Source of the DNA: Ditylenchus dipsaci
Lineage: Eukaryota; Nematoda; Chromadorea; Rhabditida; Anguinidae
Assembly (NCBI GenBank): GCA_004194705.1
Contig: SADC01001223.1
Span: 1 to 64,000 of the forward strand
Direction of reading: 5' to 3'
Length of the DNA stretch: 64,000 nucleotides
Shown here: positions 20,551-32,228 of the stretch, piece by piece
Layout: the number at the start of each line of letters is the position of its first letter
How positions within the stretch are numbered: the first letter of the stretch is position 1
Translations under genes and position numbers: made by a program
The notes under the pieces: model-generated
Seen by the model: the letters and a program-made list of their open reading frames with translations, nothing else
Told to the model about the DNA's origin: nothing
Databases searched by the model: none

Positions 20551-23500
20551 CTATGAGTCCATATTTTTGCCATAGCCTGAGGCATAGATATTTTTCCAAA
20601 GTGCAGCAATGTTGTTGTAGTAGCTGCTTCCAGTTTCTACCTTTTTGCCCACCATCAAATATTCAATCTTCGTTGTGCTTGTGACTTTTGGCCAAGCAAC
20701 GCCCGCTGCTTGAGCTGGATCACCGTGTTTCACAAACTTGGCCATGGCATCCACCAGTTTGTTGATGAAATCCCTCTCCACAGAGTTAGTCTGATTCTTA
20801 AAGTAGGGGAAGTAGGGAACGCAGTCAGTCAAGTACTGGTATTCATAAGCGTGAGGAGCGTATGTCTCAGCCAGGTCTACGTTGCCCAGCCAATAAATTC
20901 GACGTGTGTGGGGCGGACATAGTTGAACATGTAGATGTAATTGTTTATCTCTGGTCTCCAGATGAGTTTGTCACTTATTTCCTGGATCACTCCTCCAGCA
21001 AACTGACTATCTGTTTGGATCTAAATTTAGATGCTTTACACGTACAGGGTGGGACAATATTTTGCACTTTTTGTTTTGATAATATTTTTTTAGAACGCGT
21101 TTTTAGTAAAAAACGGTTATCACAGATCGACTCAAAATTCAAAAGCAATTTGTTTGGTATATAATGCCAAAACAGGGTTTTTGATTAGTCCCCCTGTAGT
21201 TCGGGCCTTGGGCATCCACACACCAGGACCCAAACCTCAAGCAACAATCGTGTTTTTCACATTACATACCAAAAAAAATTAATTTTTGAATTCTGAGTCG
21301 ATCTGCAAAAAGCGTTATTTGAAAAAAGCGTTTAAAAAAGTTATGACCAAAACAAAAGGTGCGAAAAATGGCCAACCCTGTATTACCCCAGTGCAGTTTT
21401 CAAACGCTTTTTCTAGTCTCTAATAGATGTACACTCCCTTTCTTATGTTTGAAAATAGTTTTTTTACGAGCAAATCAAATCCAAAAAATTTGCCGAACCG
21501 TGTACTTGTGAACGTTTCACTGCTCTGGCTACCAAATATTTTCTGCGGTAATCCTAGTTTTTTTTGTATAACTTTAAAAACCTACATCAGTCAAACGACG
21601 ATACCACTTGGTCTCAGTTCCATCAGCTTCTGTTTTGTTCAGGTAAAAGCCTTGCAACATATTTTTTATAATTGTCAAATTGGCACCAGCTGTTTCTTGT
21701 GTGACCACAAAACTGTCAAGATGATTCTTGAAATTTTCCTCAGTGTAACTATCTTGCTGCTTAACCGTTCGGCCCAGTTCAGTGGCGAAAACACTTGAGA
21801 CTGGGTTACCAGTTTGGAGGGCTTAAAATCAATTGGAGGTTAGTAGCAAGAGGATTTCACAAAGAAGTTAGTGCGATGAATTCCCAGCATTAGAAAAATT
21901 CCACCCTAGTAGCGAAAAAGCGGGGGAAAGCTACTTGGGTTTGAAAATTCGGCCGCGATGGCGCAGTGGGTAAGCGTTTGTGTTTTTCGGCCAACAATCG
22001 TGCGCAGGTTCGATCCCACGTGGTGGCATGGTATTTATTTTGGCTTGTTTGACCAGTTTTAGAGGTAATTAGATTTTTTTTAACGCCAGCTTCGGAATCA
22101 GCGACCCAAATTACCCCTAGAACTGGTCAAACAAGCCAAAATAAATAGCGTGCCACCACGTGGGATCGAACCTGTAACACCATTTTAGGCCAAAAAAATC
22201 AAACGCTTACGCACTGCGTCACGGAGGCCACTTTTTCAAACCTAAAGGCGCATTCATAATGAGGAGGCTGTTTGCAGATGCTAAAACAGACTACTCAATA
22301 AGAATCTCCGAAACAGAATCCTCGCTTATTTATATTTTTCCTAAAATTTTTCAGTTGGTATGGTTTTTTTATTTTCCAGATGTTTATGTATCTTTGGACA
22401 TCATATAGCTGAGGTTAGAGCTGCTAAATGAGCTATATATTGCGTAAATATTGCTTTAAAGGGGCATACCAACGATCACCAACAATTTTAAATTCGCAAA
22501 AGTTGGGACCAGGTATATTCAAACGAGAATTATTTTAAATGCAAATTTGTTTTTTGTAAAGAGAAATAAGTAATAGAAAACACAGTGTCAATCATAGCTC
22601 AGTAGTAAAGTGCTGATTTAGTTCGAACGTGCCGGGTTCGGTTCCATGACGGTGCATAGCTTCTACAGGGTGTCCCACCAATTTTTTCACTTTTCACTTT
22701 CAACTTTTTCAAATAATTTGAATACACATTTGGTGTTATTCGAAGGCTTAACGAAAATTAACGCTTCACGAGCGCTGACGCGCCGTCGGGTAAAATCGGC
22801 CAAGTTGTAGCGCCGGCGGCGAAAAAAATTAAGCGTGCCGGCGTCGATGTCGAAAATTTTGTGAGGCGCCGGCGATTCGAAAAATGAAAAAAGTATATAG
22901 TTTTAAAAGTTAACAGAAGGCACAAGACCAATTTCAGTACTATGCAAATTCTATCAGTTGTCAAAAAACATCGTTTTCGCGTGAAATTTATGACGTTTAA
23001 AAATAAAATTTTACCCATGTTATACATATGCTGGCGCCTGCGCTGGACCATCGCCGGCGCGCCGCCGGCAAGTCAAGACATCTGATAAGCGCCGGCGGCT
23101 AAAATTTTTAATGTCCCGGCGCTGCAGCCGGCGCCGGTGGTGTAAACGAAAAAGTGCCGGAGCTGGCGCTTTTTTATTTTTGGCGAGCGTGTAAGTATGA
23201 TCAGGACCCAAACCACAGCTGGCCAGCCATCTTTGATTTACAATTTAAAAAAATTTTCAGGGCTCGAAAATTAATCCTTCATGGAGTAGAGATTGGTAGA
23301 GGTTATACGGTATATGTGTTCACGCGGATGCCGAAAAACGTATCCCTTGATCCCGCTGTTGTTTTTGTGCGAAAATTCAACTGTCGCCTTCGCCTTTTTT
23401 TTTATTTTTTTTTTCTAAAATGTCTCAAAAATCATTAAACTGCACTCATTGTGTTAGAAGATACATTTACGAGACTAACCTAAGATTGCATAAATACTTT

Positions 23501-26500
23501 TATCGTCCATGCTTCGACCTCTGTGCTCCCAAAAGCAGCACACTTTTCACTGCATAAATTGGTTTAGTTAGAGGTTTTACCTAGTATTGGGTTAATCTAT
23601 AAGTTCGCGGGTGGTTATGCACAACTTGTAAGGTTTCTGCATGGCTTTCATAAATTTTAACTAATAAAAGCCATTAAAAGTTGATAGATAGGTTCCGCAT
23701 CCAAATTCGGCTTGTAAAAACAGAACAAGAATTTTTGACGGGTTTCCAAATTTCGATTTCGTGTTTTGAATTTTTAAATCCTGAAACCCATCAAAAAAAA
23801 ATCTTTCGTTTTTACGCATAAAATTTTGAATGTGGAAATCATCTATCAGTTTTTAATATCTTGTATTAGTCAAAACTCATGAACTTATACAGAAAATTTG
23901 CGAGGTGTGTATAACCACCCGCGAACTTATAGACCGACCCCATAGACCGAAAAATTCAAGCACCAGAACTAATTAAGTTGCAAATTGATAATTTTTGAAA
24001 CCATCGAAAGAAAAAAATTGTGCAGAAAAAAACAACAGGGGGAGAGCCGAACACTTCATTCGAACACTTTTAAACGGCCATAAATTTTTGTGTTGGCCGA
24101 ACTCCGAAATTCTATAAATTCAGAATGACTCAGTTTGTTATAGCAATTTTTTTAGTGTATTTTTGCTTGGTTCCCCTGTGATTTAGACCTTGTCCATCCA
24201 GAAAATTCATTATTCAAATTCTTTGACACACCCTGTACCATATATATGCAGATAAAACCTACTGAAGAGCAGTCCCTCTCCTTTGGTCAATCCGTACATC
24301 ACACTCTTGACTTTGCTATCTCTGGTCAATTTCTCTATTTTCTCGTTTGTTGTACCTTCTAGATTATCGCCAAAAAATTCTTCATCCATCACGGGAGTCC
24401 ACCAGAAAAGGTCCATCCCGGACCGCATGGGTGCTCTTGTCTGTAAAATAATTGGATTCAATCTACAATCCGTTCAATAGTTTTTTCACTATCCAAATGC
24501 CTAGTGCCACGGCTTTTGAAATGATTTTATAATTTTCTCGTCGCATTTTGGATTTTTTAGTCAAAATTTTGGGGAATTCGACTATTTTAGTCAGAAAATA
24601 ACTTGGATCGCTCAGAATCCCCAAAGCCAAGAGCCCTGAAAGTTGGTTTTTTGGGGGTTCTACTCAAGAGGTGAGAGTGAAATTCTCGTGAAATTCGATT
24701 GAGTTTATCAGAATACCACCATAATCGGCTCAATCGTCCAGAATCACACCCTCAACCTTTCAGAACCACCCTAAACTACTTTAGACTACTCCGAACTACC
24801 ATTTAAATACCCTGAACCAGCTTTTAGGGTGGTTTAAGATGGTTCTGAATGGTTGAGGGTGGGATACTGCGTAATTGAGCCGAACATAGTGGGGCTCTGA
24901 TCTGCTTAATCGCTTTTGCGCAAAAAGTCAACCCCCTTTAGTGAACCCCCAAAAACCAACTTTGAGGAGTGTACTAGTGAAATAAAACTTGGGTTTTAAA
25001 TTTTTTTTAACATACCGAACCATTGGTTAATTCATTGATTGCATACTGAATCTTAAATATGGGTGCATCCTTCAAACACTTCTTTAACTCAGCGCTGTCA
25101 GTTTGGGTGCATTTTAGATTTCTTGCAACTTCTTTAGACACAGTGTAAGTGTTCTTGGTGTGCGACCAGAGATTGTACAGACTACCACTTGACTGAATGG
25201 CGTATTGGAAGTAGCTCTGACTTTTTGGCGCTAATGTATGGGCATGGACCGAAACACTGCCTAAAATTGTTGTTTCTGCGTAAATTGACCTAGACTTTCA
25301 TTGTGGCCCGAATTTATTTGCTGCTTAGAAACGGTCATAACTCTATTATTTTGCTTAATTTTGGTTTTGTCGAAGATTCCTGGTCGATTATAGAATACAT
25401 TTATGTCATCTGGTTGCTTATCCTGTAACGTGTCTTTTAAAAATATGATTAAAAATACGATGGAATATGGAAGAATTGAGACCATTTATAAGTAGTGGAC
25501 AAATTTTATATCCCTTGCCTGTTTAGCACAGTCAAATCAATCTATAACGACCAATTTCCTAAGTAAAACAGGAGCACCAAGTTTTATTTGTAAAACTGAT
25601 CGAGATACTTTCAACCACAATGAAGGAGGGACTCGAACATGACAAATAACAAAAAAAATTAGGTTTCTGATAAATAATTGACGAAAATTGTTCTACTTCC
25701 AATTTTTGAAATGAAAAAGTGTCGGAGCTAGGGCGGAAACGAACTCAAATGTGTTAGAAAAAAAAATGCTTATACGTTCAAAATTCGGGTGCATAGACTT
25801 TTCCTCGAAAATGAAATTTTTTTCATGCCTTCGTCCGTGTTGATTTTCATTTTCAAAAATTTTTAGTTTAAAAAAAGTTTCAACCACACGTTTGAGTCCG
25901 TCCTTACATGCGCAGGCCTACCCTGAGCCTAAGCCTAAACGCGTAAAAATTCAAAAAATCGAAAAATTTTGAAAAAAAATCAACAAGGGGGCAAGGGCAA
26001 AATGCCTAACAGTAAATATGCCGAACGGTAAAAATTCCCAATGAAATTTTACCAAATGGGAAAAATGCCCATGAAATTTTTCCAAACGGTAAAAATACTT
26101 CATTCCACATAAGCGTTTTCGTTGCTTATTAACTCTTAAGTTACAAGTAATCTTCAAGTTACTAATACTCGAGTTACTAACAATCTTGTTGACTACTAAA
26201 ACATAAAATTGAAAATGCACGTATAGCAGGGATCGGATCTGTTTTTTATTGGTAAATCCTGTTTGATAGGACCAAAATGCGATTTAATCCACCCGAATCC
26301 CGAAATCCAGGGTAGGTACCACCTGGTCAGCTAAATATCCACCTGGATGGGCTGAAAAAAATAAAAAATGGTCAAATTGAAAAACCAATAATGATTTCAT
26401 TCGTAAAATCGTATGGTAAATCCTGTTTGATATAACCAAAACTGCGATTTCACCCACCCGCACCAGGGGTGCCTACCCTGATTTCGGGGTTCAACTGGGT

Positions 26501-29492
26501 CAAAATCGAGATTTCTGTCTTATCAAACCCAATTCCTCACCCAATTTCACATATGATAGCATGGTTTTTTTTCAAACTACCGAAAAATAATTTTTCAGGT
26601 TCTCTAGGTGGATATCCACCTGATTAGGTCGTACCTAACACAGGTTTTGGGGTAACGGTGGGGAAAATCGTGAATTTGGTAAATTAAAATAAAAGTAAAA
26701 TTGGAATGCAGTATTTTTCCCACCTGGAAGTATTCCATGGACATTTATCCCATTTGGAAAAACGCTGTGGGGCATATTCCCGTTTGGCATTTTTACCGTT
26801 TGACATTTTGCTGAAGGATAATTTGCATTAGGCATTTTCCTCATTAACATTATGCCAAATGGTAAGAAGATCGCACCCGGGACCAAGCTTCAAATTTGGA
26901 AAAGTTTCCTTGAAAATGAAAAAAAGTTTCATTTTCGAGGAAACGTCTCTAAACCAATATTTTGTCTAATCATTGGATTTCTGGCGTTACTGTAATATAA
27001 TCCCCCCCCTCCTCCCAAAAACACCCTCCTGTAATATTCGACCCCACATTTTGCTGAAATTTAAACAAAAACGCCAGGCCGATATCTCACCCAGAGGTGA
27101 TTTTTTTCACAAATCCCCTTTTTGCCTTTTATTAATCTATAGCCGTTCTGCCGAAACCACTTCTTAGATTTTTGTGAAACATTGAAAATTAATTACAATT
27201 ACAAAAAATTTGTAAATTTAATCGTCTGGAATTTGTTTTGTAAACTTATTTCAATAATTTACCTGCACTATTGCCCCACAGTGTCACTCTTTCTGGATCA
27301 CCATTGAAGTGGTGGATGTATTTGTTCACGAATTTGAGAGCCATTCGCTGGTCGTACAGCCCCAAGTTTCCTATCTTCTCGCCGTCATCGTGCGAGAAAA
27401 AGCCTGCAATCTATTCATTTCATAAATATAATGCTATTCCTTGACATTTTGCTTCAAATACTTTTTTCTACATTAGTTGTGCTTTTTACAAAAAAGTATT
27501 GATTTCATTTATTTATTTTCTTAGAATGGCTGAACTAGAGAAAGAGACTCTTGGCGATTCCAAAAATATGCCTTGGTGCCCCTGCTGTTTTTCCGCAATT
27601 TTTTTAAGTCTCAAATAGGGTTGGCCAATGGGCATATGCCCGGACATAAAAAAAAGAAGAAACAGAGTTACCCAGAAAAGAAACACACCCCGAAGGGACC
27701 CTCTGAAAATTTAATACATTCTCAAAATATCAGCCTGACATATGCCCGGAAAAATACAGAAAAAAAAATTCACCGCGAAGGATGCATTTTGACCAAAGTT
27801 GTCGTATGAGTACATGCCGGGCATATGCCCGGGAATTTGCTCATTGGCCAACCCTAGTCTCAAAAGCCAGTTGTTTGTACCACGGCGTGTCAAACTGGTC
27901 AAAAACACGAATTACCTCTTTTCGTTGCGAGACAAAAAAATTTTCGAAATTTTTGTCTGGCTTGCATTTTTTGCTATTTTTTTTGAGTTTTTTTAAAACT
28001 AAAGTACAAGTAAAAGAATTTATTCTTCGTACTCATCACGGCGTGTCAAACTGGTCAAAAACACGAATTCCAGTTTTCCTCTCAGGACTAAAAAATTCAA
28101 AAATTTTTTCGATCCATTTTTTGCCGATATTTTAGTGCTAGCAGATGAATGCATTGATCGCTGTTTCTTGTGCATCATTTTGCGTCAAGTTTGGACTTAA
28201 AAGAAAGCGGAAAGCATGCTCTACAAAACTATAGACAACAATTCCAAATAATTAAAAATTTCCATCCATAATTAAGCCGTTTAAAAATGCGTGAAATTTG
28301 CTCAAATTTTGGTGTTTTTGTTTTGGCTCTAATTCTGTCCAAAAGTCGAATTTTGGCAAACCATCCGTAATTATTAAAGCTCCGGGTCTCGGCTATCCAA
28401 TGCACTTTGAATTTTTGAAAAAAGTTGAAAACTCGCGATTTCCCAGCGCGCCGAATTTTGGTCGCAATTTTTTCCTCGAAATTTAATGGACTTTTAAAAC
28501 GTGTGACTAGATCAAATTTTTAAAACATGTTCAGCTCAGTAAATACTCAAACGAAAGCGGAGAGTCTAAGGCTTTTTTTCAATACTTAACATCAACCATA
28601 TTTGTTAAGAATAATGGGCCGCCACACGTTTTAAAAGTCCATTAAAAAGTCCGCCACCGATTTTTTCACCAAAATTTTCACGTTTTATATAGTGATCAAG
28701 TTAATTATGGTGATTTAATTGACCATGATCACTTGAATCAACATATTTTCTATGGTCTCTAAGAGACGGTTAACATAATTATTATGATTATTAGAATCAA
28801 CATGTAAAAATTGAAGAAAAAACCGAGGTGAAAAATCGGTGGCCCCCCAAGTACATAAGGTCCCTTAAATAAAGTCCCTTAAAGTGCCCTGTCTTTAATT
28901 TACTTGGAAAACTATAAGGGTCAAAAAATTGTACGTTTGTAACATTTGTTATTTTTCTTCAAATTCCCACGAATATAGATCAAATCTTCAAATTTCAAGT
29001 TTATTTCCGATATTTATAATATTTTTCGATATGAAGAGGTGGGTGATAGAATTAGTTCGCGTAACAATAACAAAAAGTCTGCTGATTTTTAAAACTTGTC
29101 CGCTGATATTTTTCGCGGAAAATTCCGTCAGAATTTTTTTAAAATTTAAGAAAGTGAATTGGTAGCTAACCCCAAAAACCAAGCCTATATTGCACAATGA
29201 CCACAATGATGCCTCTGGAGTTAAAGTGTTCAGCCAGTTGCATCCAGCCATAAAAGCGGTTCATGCCATACAAAAATCCGCCACCATGAATCCAGACAAG
29301 CACTGGAAATTGGGATGTTCCGTTTTAGCGGGCTTGAGAATATTGAGATAGAGGCAGTCTTCGCTTGTTTCATATGTTTTAGAGTCTTCTGAATTATGTT
29401 GTAAAAGTTTTAGAAAAATATTTTCACTAAAAAGGGGAACGACTTCTAGGGTGGAGTTTCGGTTGACTTTGCCCATTTCACGGAGTCTACAG
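20551..29492 (-). CDS. Carboxylesterase/cholinesterase family (type-B), 5' incomplete
   Basis: Probably secreted alpha/beta-hydrolase that cleaves ester bonds. Exons on the minus strand: 29492-29171, 27403-27263, 25260-25016, 24440-24263, 21800-21586 and 21020-20551, all phase-consistent, about 523 codons against about 550 for the family. Motifs in order are TSEDCLYLNI, PVLVWIHGGGF (oxyanion hole), the nucleophile elbow GNSAG (usually GESAG), KGEGLLF with the likely acidic residue, and APHAYEYQY with the likely His. The triad therefore looks present. Two frame changes each fit one missing base: in CATCCCAATTTCCAG just before the oxyanion hole (about 29300), and near CCCACACACGTCG in the last exon (about 20900). 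The exon with signal peptide was not found. It may be functional with assembly errors, or a young pseudogene. Introns are filled with mobile elements. Confidence 0.85.
21045..21380. mobile_element. TA-flanked MITE in esterase intron, CAGGGTGGGACAATATTTTG ends
   Basis: Left end CAGGGTGGGACAATATTTTG (TA at 21043-21044), right end ...GGCCAACCCTG (TA at 21381-21382). Arms share AAAACGGTTATCACAGATCG and its complement. It starts 23 bp upstream of the last esterase exon. Confidence 0.75.
21937..22244. repeat. tRNA-like foldback in esterase intron
   Basis: The left arm has box A-like GGCGCAGTGGGTAAGCG and box B-like GGTTCGATCCC. The right arm repeats both in reverse (GGGATCGAACC, CGCTTACGCACTGCG). 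The spacer includes AAATTACCCCTAGAACTGGTCA. Both halves are SINE-like tRNA derivatives. Anticodon and acceptor stems do not close. Confidence 0.75.
22585..22665 (+). repeat. Solo tRNA-like sequence
   Basis: TAGCTCAGTAGTAAAGTGC (box A-like) and GGGTTCGGTTCC (box B-like) 30 bases apart. Acceptor and T stems do not pair properly, so it is tRNA-derived, not a tRNA gene. Confidence 0.5.
22763..23178. repeat. GC-rich foldback, GCGCCGGCGGC arrays
   Basis: Inverted arrays at 22770-22875 and 23030-23175 built from GCGCCGGCGGCTAAAATTTT-type units, with an AT-rich core between. Very high GC against an AT-rich surround. It resembles the GGCGCC element at 32229-33018. The CACTTTTTCG/AGTGCCGG edges are not clean TIRs, so boundaries are approximate. 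Confidence 0.65.
23590..23945. repeat. Inverted repeat in esterase intron
   Basis: Outer arms TCTATAAGTTCGCGGGTGGTT (23598) and AACCACCCGCGAACTTATAGA (23911) are exact complements. Inner arms pair around AAAAACAGAACAAGAATTTTTG. About 350 bp, no gene. Confidence 0.8.
24535..24975. repeat. Diverged palindrome related to 15999-16790
   Basis: Shares GTCAAAATTTT, AACTTGGATC(C/G)CTCAGAATCC, CCTGAAAGTTGGTTTTT and ATTCGATTGAG with the 15999-16790 palindrome, and repeats them in reverse toward 24970. It lies between two esterase exons. Confidence 0.7.
25980..26880. mobile_element. Foldback with inverted AACGGTAAAAATNCC arrays
   Basis: Left array 25995-26100 (CCGAACGGTAAAAATTCCCA, ACCAAATGGGAAAAATGCCC) is inverted relative to 26705-26865 (TTCCCGTTTGGCATTTTTACCG). 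The core holds part of the tRNA-like foldback family (26285-26480, GGTAGGTACCACCTGGTCAG). No TSD identified. Confidence 0.65.
27616..27856. mobile_element. hAT-type MITE, TAGGGTTGGCCAATG ends, 8-bp TSD
   Basis: Exact 8-bp TSD GTCTCAAA (27608-27615, 27857-27864). TIR TAGGGTTGGCCAATGGGCAT. Sub-terminal CATATGCCCGG units lie in both orientations. 241 bp, in an esterase intron. Confidence 0.95.
28640..28850. repeat. Palindrome, GTCCGCCACCGATTTTTTCACC ends
   Basis: CCACCGATTTTTTCACC (28654) pairs with GGTGAAAAATCGGTGG (28829). The interior has GTGATCAAGTTAATTATGG and complementary pieces. Just outside, TTTTAAAAGTCCATTAA repeats in inverse at 28486-28500 and 28630-28645. Confidence 0.7.
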
Positions 29493-29594
29493 CTAAAATT
29501 GTTCGGTTTATTTGTCAAAAGGCACAATTTTTGTCGACGCTACTGCCATATAAACTTGTCATCCTCAGCCTTCCTTCAAAGCTAGGGTCATATA

Positions 29595-29746
29595 TAAGGT
29601 TGTCGACCGGCCTAGCCGAAAAGACGAACCTAAGCCGAAATTATCGGCCGGTCGATTTGAAAGGCAAAAACCCCGAAAAATGTTGGTTTTTGGCCAAAAA
29701 GGCGAAAATCGGCCGACTGGCCGACAAATTGTTGGCGACAACCCTA
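29595..29746. mobile_element. hAT-type MITE, TAAGGTTGTCG ends, 8-bp TSD
   Basis: Exact 8-bp TSD GTCATATA (29587-29594, 29747-29754). TIR TAAGGTTGTCG / CGACAACCCTA. Inverted GGCCGGTCG and CGGCCGACTGGCCG units. 152 bp. Confidence 0.95.
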
Positions 29747-29879
29747 GTCATATACAACCGCTTAGACTCAAGTAGTGCTTTTTCCTACAGGGGCTCCCAG
29801 AAAAAGGAAGGAATACACTATTTTTACCTGTCCAAGATCGGGTTTTAACTATGTCTAAAGCAATTTAAGACCGTGAAAA

Positions 29880-30394
29880 TAGGGGTGGGTTTTGGGAATA
29901 TTTCTGGGAATATTCCCGGTTTTTTCACGGTCCGCATCTTAGCTTTGGACCGACATTGAAAAATCGGTCCGAATCTTTTCAGAAATAAAAGTTTTAGCTA
30001 GAGTACAGAATACTTAGGTGACCTGCAATCGGCCAAATCATCTTTTTTCGACGTTTCAGCACCTATTCATGCTTGAAACATGTTTTTAGGCAACGGTCGA
30101 CACTTTTTGATAAAAAAATTGCCCATAAATTTACCTTTTGTCTTGGAACCAAGATAAACCAACTTGAAAGAGTGTTCAGATATTTTAAAATATATAACCA
30201 CCGTATGTAATGGTATTCTATATTGATGAAGATTTTGATGTGTTCTTTGACGATTTTAATTGATTTGTAATGACTTTTTAACTAAATTTGGTTATTTGGA
30301 GATAAAAAGATTTGGACCGAATCGGACCGGAAAAAACAGATTTGGACCAGGAATATTCCCGAAAAAGATTCGGATCGGTCTTATTTCAACCCTA
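29880..30394. mobile_element. hAT-type MITE, TAGGGGTGGG...CAACCCTA ends
   Basis: Same terminal logic as the TAGGGTTGG group with inverted GGGAATATTCCC and GACCGATTCGGACC units. Flanks CGTGAAAA and GTGAAACC are only partly alike. The middle (30000-30250) is AT-rich and unrecognised. Confidence 0.65.
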
Positions 30395-31227
30395 GTGAAA
30401 CCAATAAAAACCGAGTTTTCAGCGCGCGAAATGACATTTTCAAAAAAATTCTTTGAGAAAAATTTGACTTTTGCCTTGAGGGACCAAGGCAAACCAATTC
30501 CAAAGAATATCCAATAACCCTAGAAAGATCAAAACCGCTGTATATAAGAGTATTCCAGCCCGTTTTGGTCACTGGAGCTTGGCAATAAAGCATTTAAATG
30601 CATTTTAGATCAAGAGGCTTGCTCGGAATTATGTCTAAGGTAGCGGTGGCGTGGGGTTGGAATTTTTTCAGTGAAGATTTTTTTTCAGTAAAACGTCGGG
30701 AGGTTATTTTGGCTGAGCAAAAAGGTAAATTTGGTGAGAGAATTATACATTTTGTGATGGCCAAAACTTGAACACAGATTTTTTGTTTTCGAATAAAGTC
30801 TACCACCCCTGCCCTAAATGTCTATTCCCCGTTTTAAGATCTATAAAAAGTACCTGCATTACGAAACAGATGAGTTTGCTGATAACATCCATTTGGCAGT
30901 TGCAAACTTTTTATTTTGATATCTCTTCGATCAATGGCTTGGGGCTTCTGTAATACGTTCACGGATAAAGTACAGTCGAAAAAAAACGAATAATTTGCTT
31001 AAGCAAGTCTTGAGCCTAAGAAGCCAGTGTTTACCAAATAAAATTAGTAGATTTAGAGGTTTCTGGACGAATGAAACGACTATTTGTCGAAATCAGAATG
31101 GTTCTATTTGGATAGGACCAAGGTTGCATCTTTGTTTCCGAACAAATTTGAGGTCATTTTTGCCGACAACAAGCCAATCTGAGCTTTATGGGGAGGTAAA
31201 AGTTGCCCGCTTTCTTTTAAAGAGGGT
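30395..31227. other. Intergenic, repeat fragments, no confident gene
   Basis: 30470-30490 has the GAGGGACCAAGGCAAAC motif. 30595-30660 is one arm of the ATGTCTAAGG family. A plus-strand open stretch at 30995-31318 runs into a tRNA-like repeat and has no recognised domain. Confidence 0.45.
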
Positions 31228-31493
31228 AAAAGGCTGCTTAGTTTTGAAAAAGTGGCAATGGATAAGCGTTTGTGTCTCTTTGGCCAAAATCATGCGCAGG
31301 TTCGATCCCAACTGGTGACACGCTATTTATTTTGACTTCTTGGACTAATTTTTTGGGTTATTCGAAAGCGACCCCAATTATCCCTAAACATTGGTCAAAC
31401 AAGCCGAAATAAATAGCGTGTCACCAGGTGGGATTGAACCTCACACTATTTTGGGCCAAAATACACCGCTACCGAGGCCACTTATCAAACCTA
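31228..31493. repeat. tRNA-like foldback
   Basis: Left half with GGTTCGATCCCAACTGGTGACA, right half with TGTCACCAGGTGGGATTGAACC. Inner arms AAATAAATAGCGTG and TTTATTTTGACTT. Same family as 21937-22244. Confidence 0.7.
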
Positions 31494-31620
31494 CCGTATT
31501 TACTCTAAAAGTAGCTCCGGGGCTACTAATTTTCAACCACCCAGTTTAGGGGAACGGGGGTCTACTATTAGAGAGGGGTTATAATTGGAGGGTGAGGTGC
31601 TACTATTAGAGTATATACGG
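31494..31620. mobile_element. CCGTATT-family MITE, TA-flanked
   Basis: CCGTATTTACTCTAAAAGTAG to CTACTATTAGAGTATATACGG with TA on each side, 127 bp. It is inserted immediately at the edge of a tRNA-like foldback. Confidence 0.8.
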
Positions 31621-31667
31621 TAAGTAGCTTTTCCCCCTCCTGTAAAGAGAACGAGCAACTCGTGTGA

Positions 31668-31920
31668 CTAGGAATTTTGCAGTCGATAAGCGTTAGTGTT
31701 CATGACACAAAACAGTGTGCAGGTTCGACCTCAGCTGGTAGCATGCTAATTATTTAGGGTTTTTGACCAATATCTAAAAGTAATTAGGGTCGCTGATCTC
31801 AAATCTGGCATAAAAAAGTTGAATCACTTCTAAAAATTAGTCAAACAAGCCGAAATAAATAGCGCGCCGTCAGGTGGGCTCGAACCAGTGCACCATTCTG
31901 CGCCAAAAAAACGCTTGACC
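31668..31920. repeat. tRNA-like foldback, diverged
   Basis: GATAAGCGTTAGTG...GGTTCGACCTCAGCTGG on the left, GGTGGGCTCGAACC...CGCTTGACC on the right, with AATAAATAGCG as in the other copies. Confidence 0.6.
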
Positions 31921-32228
31921 ACGCTCCAACCGCTACTCACACAAAATGCCCAGACCCTTCAAAATGCTCAAATTTGGCAAAAGATCGAAGAAAAAATATC
32001 ATGTCAGGTTGTAAAATCGGCTTTTAAGAAGGTTTATTTTGGCTTCTTTGACCAATTTATATGGTATGGGTAGTTTGTACATTAAACGTAATCAAAAACT
32101 TGCCTCTAACCGACGGTCACCAACTGGAGGTTTAGCGTAAGGAATACCTGAATTGTATTTTTTGCTCTCTTTCATAATTAAAATACAAGGTGTAACAGGA
32201 AACACTGCTTTTTTGAAATGGTCATAAC

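Noticed and set aside
21960..22030. A functional tRNA gene
   Set aside because: Boxes A and B are present but acceptor, anticodon and T stems do not pair, and an inverted copy lies 150 bp away. Called tRNA-derived repeat.
22585..22665. A functional tRNA gene
   Set aside because: Stem pairing fails in at least two arms. Only box-like words remain.
20551..29492. Acetylcholinesterase
   Set aside because: The family is right, but the GNSAG elbow and absence of recognisable gorge residues do not support a cholinesterase assignment. Kept as carboxylesterase family.
30292..30593. Open frames on both strands near 30300-30600
   Set aside because: They lie in the right arm of the 29880-30394 MITE and in the ATGTCTAAGG repeat; no domain was recognised.
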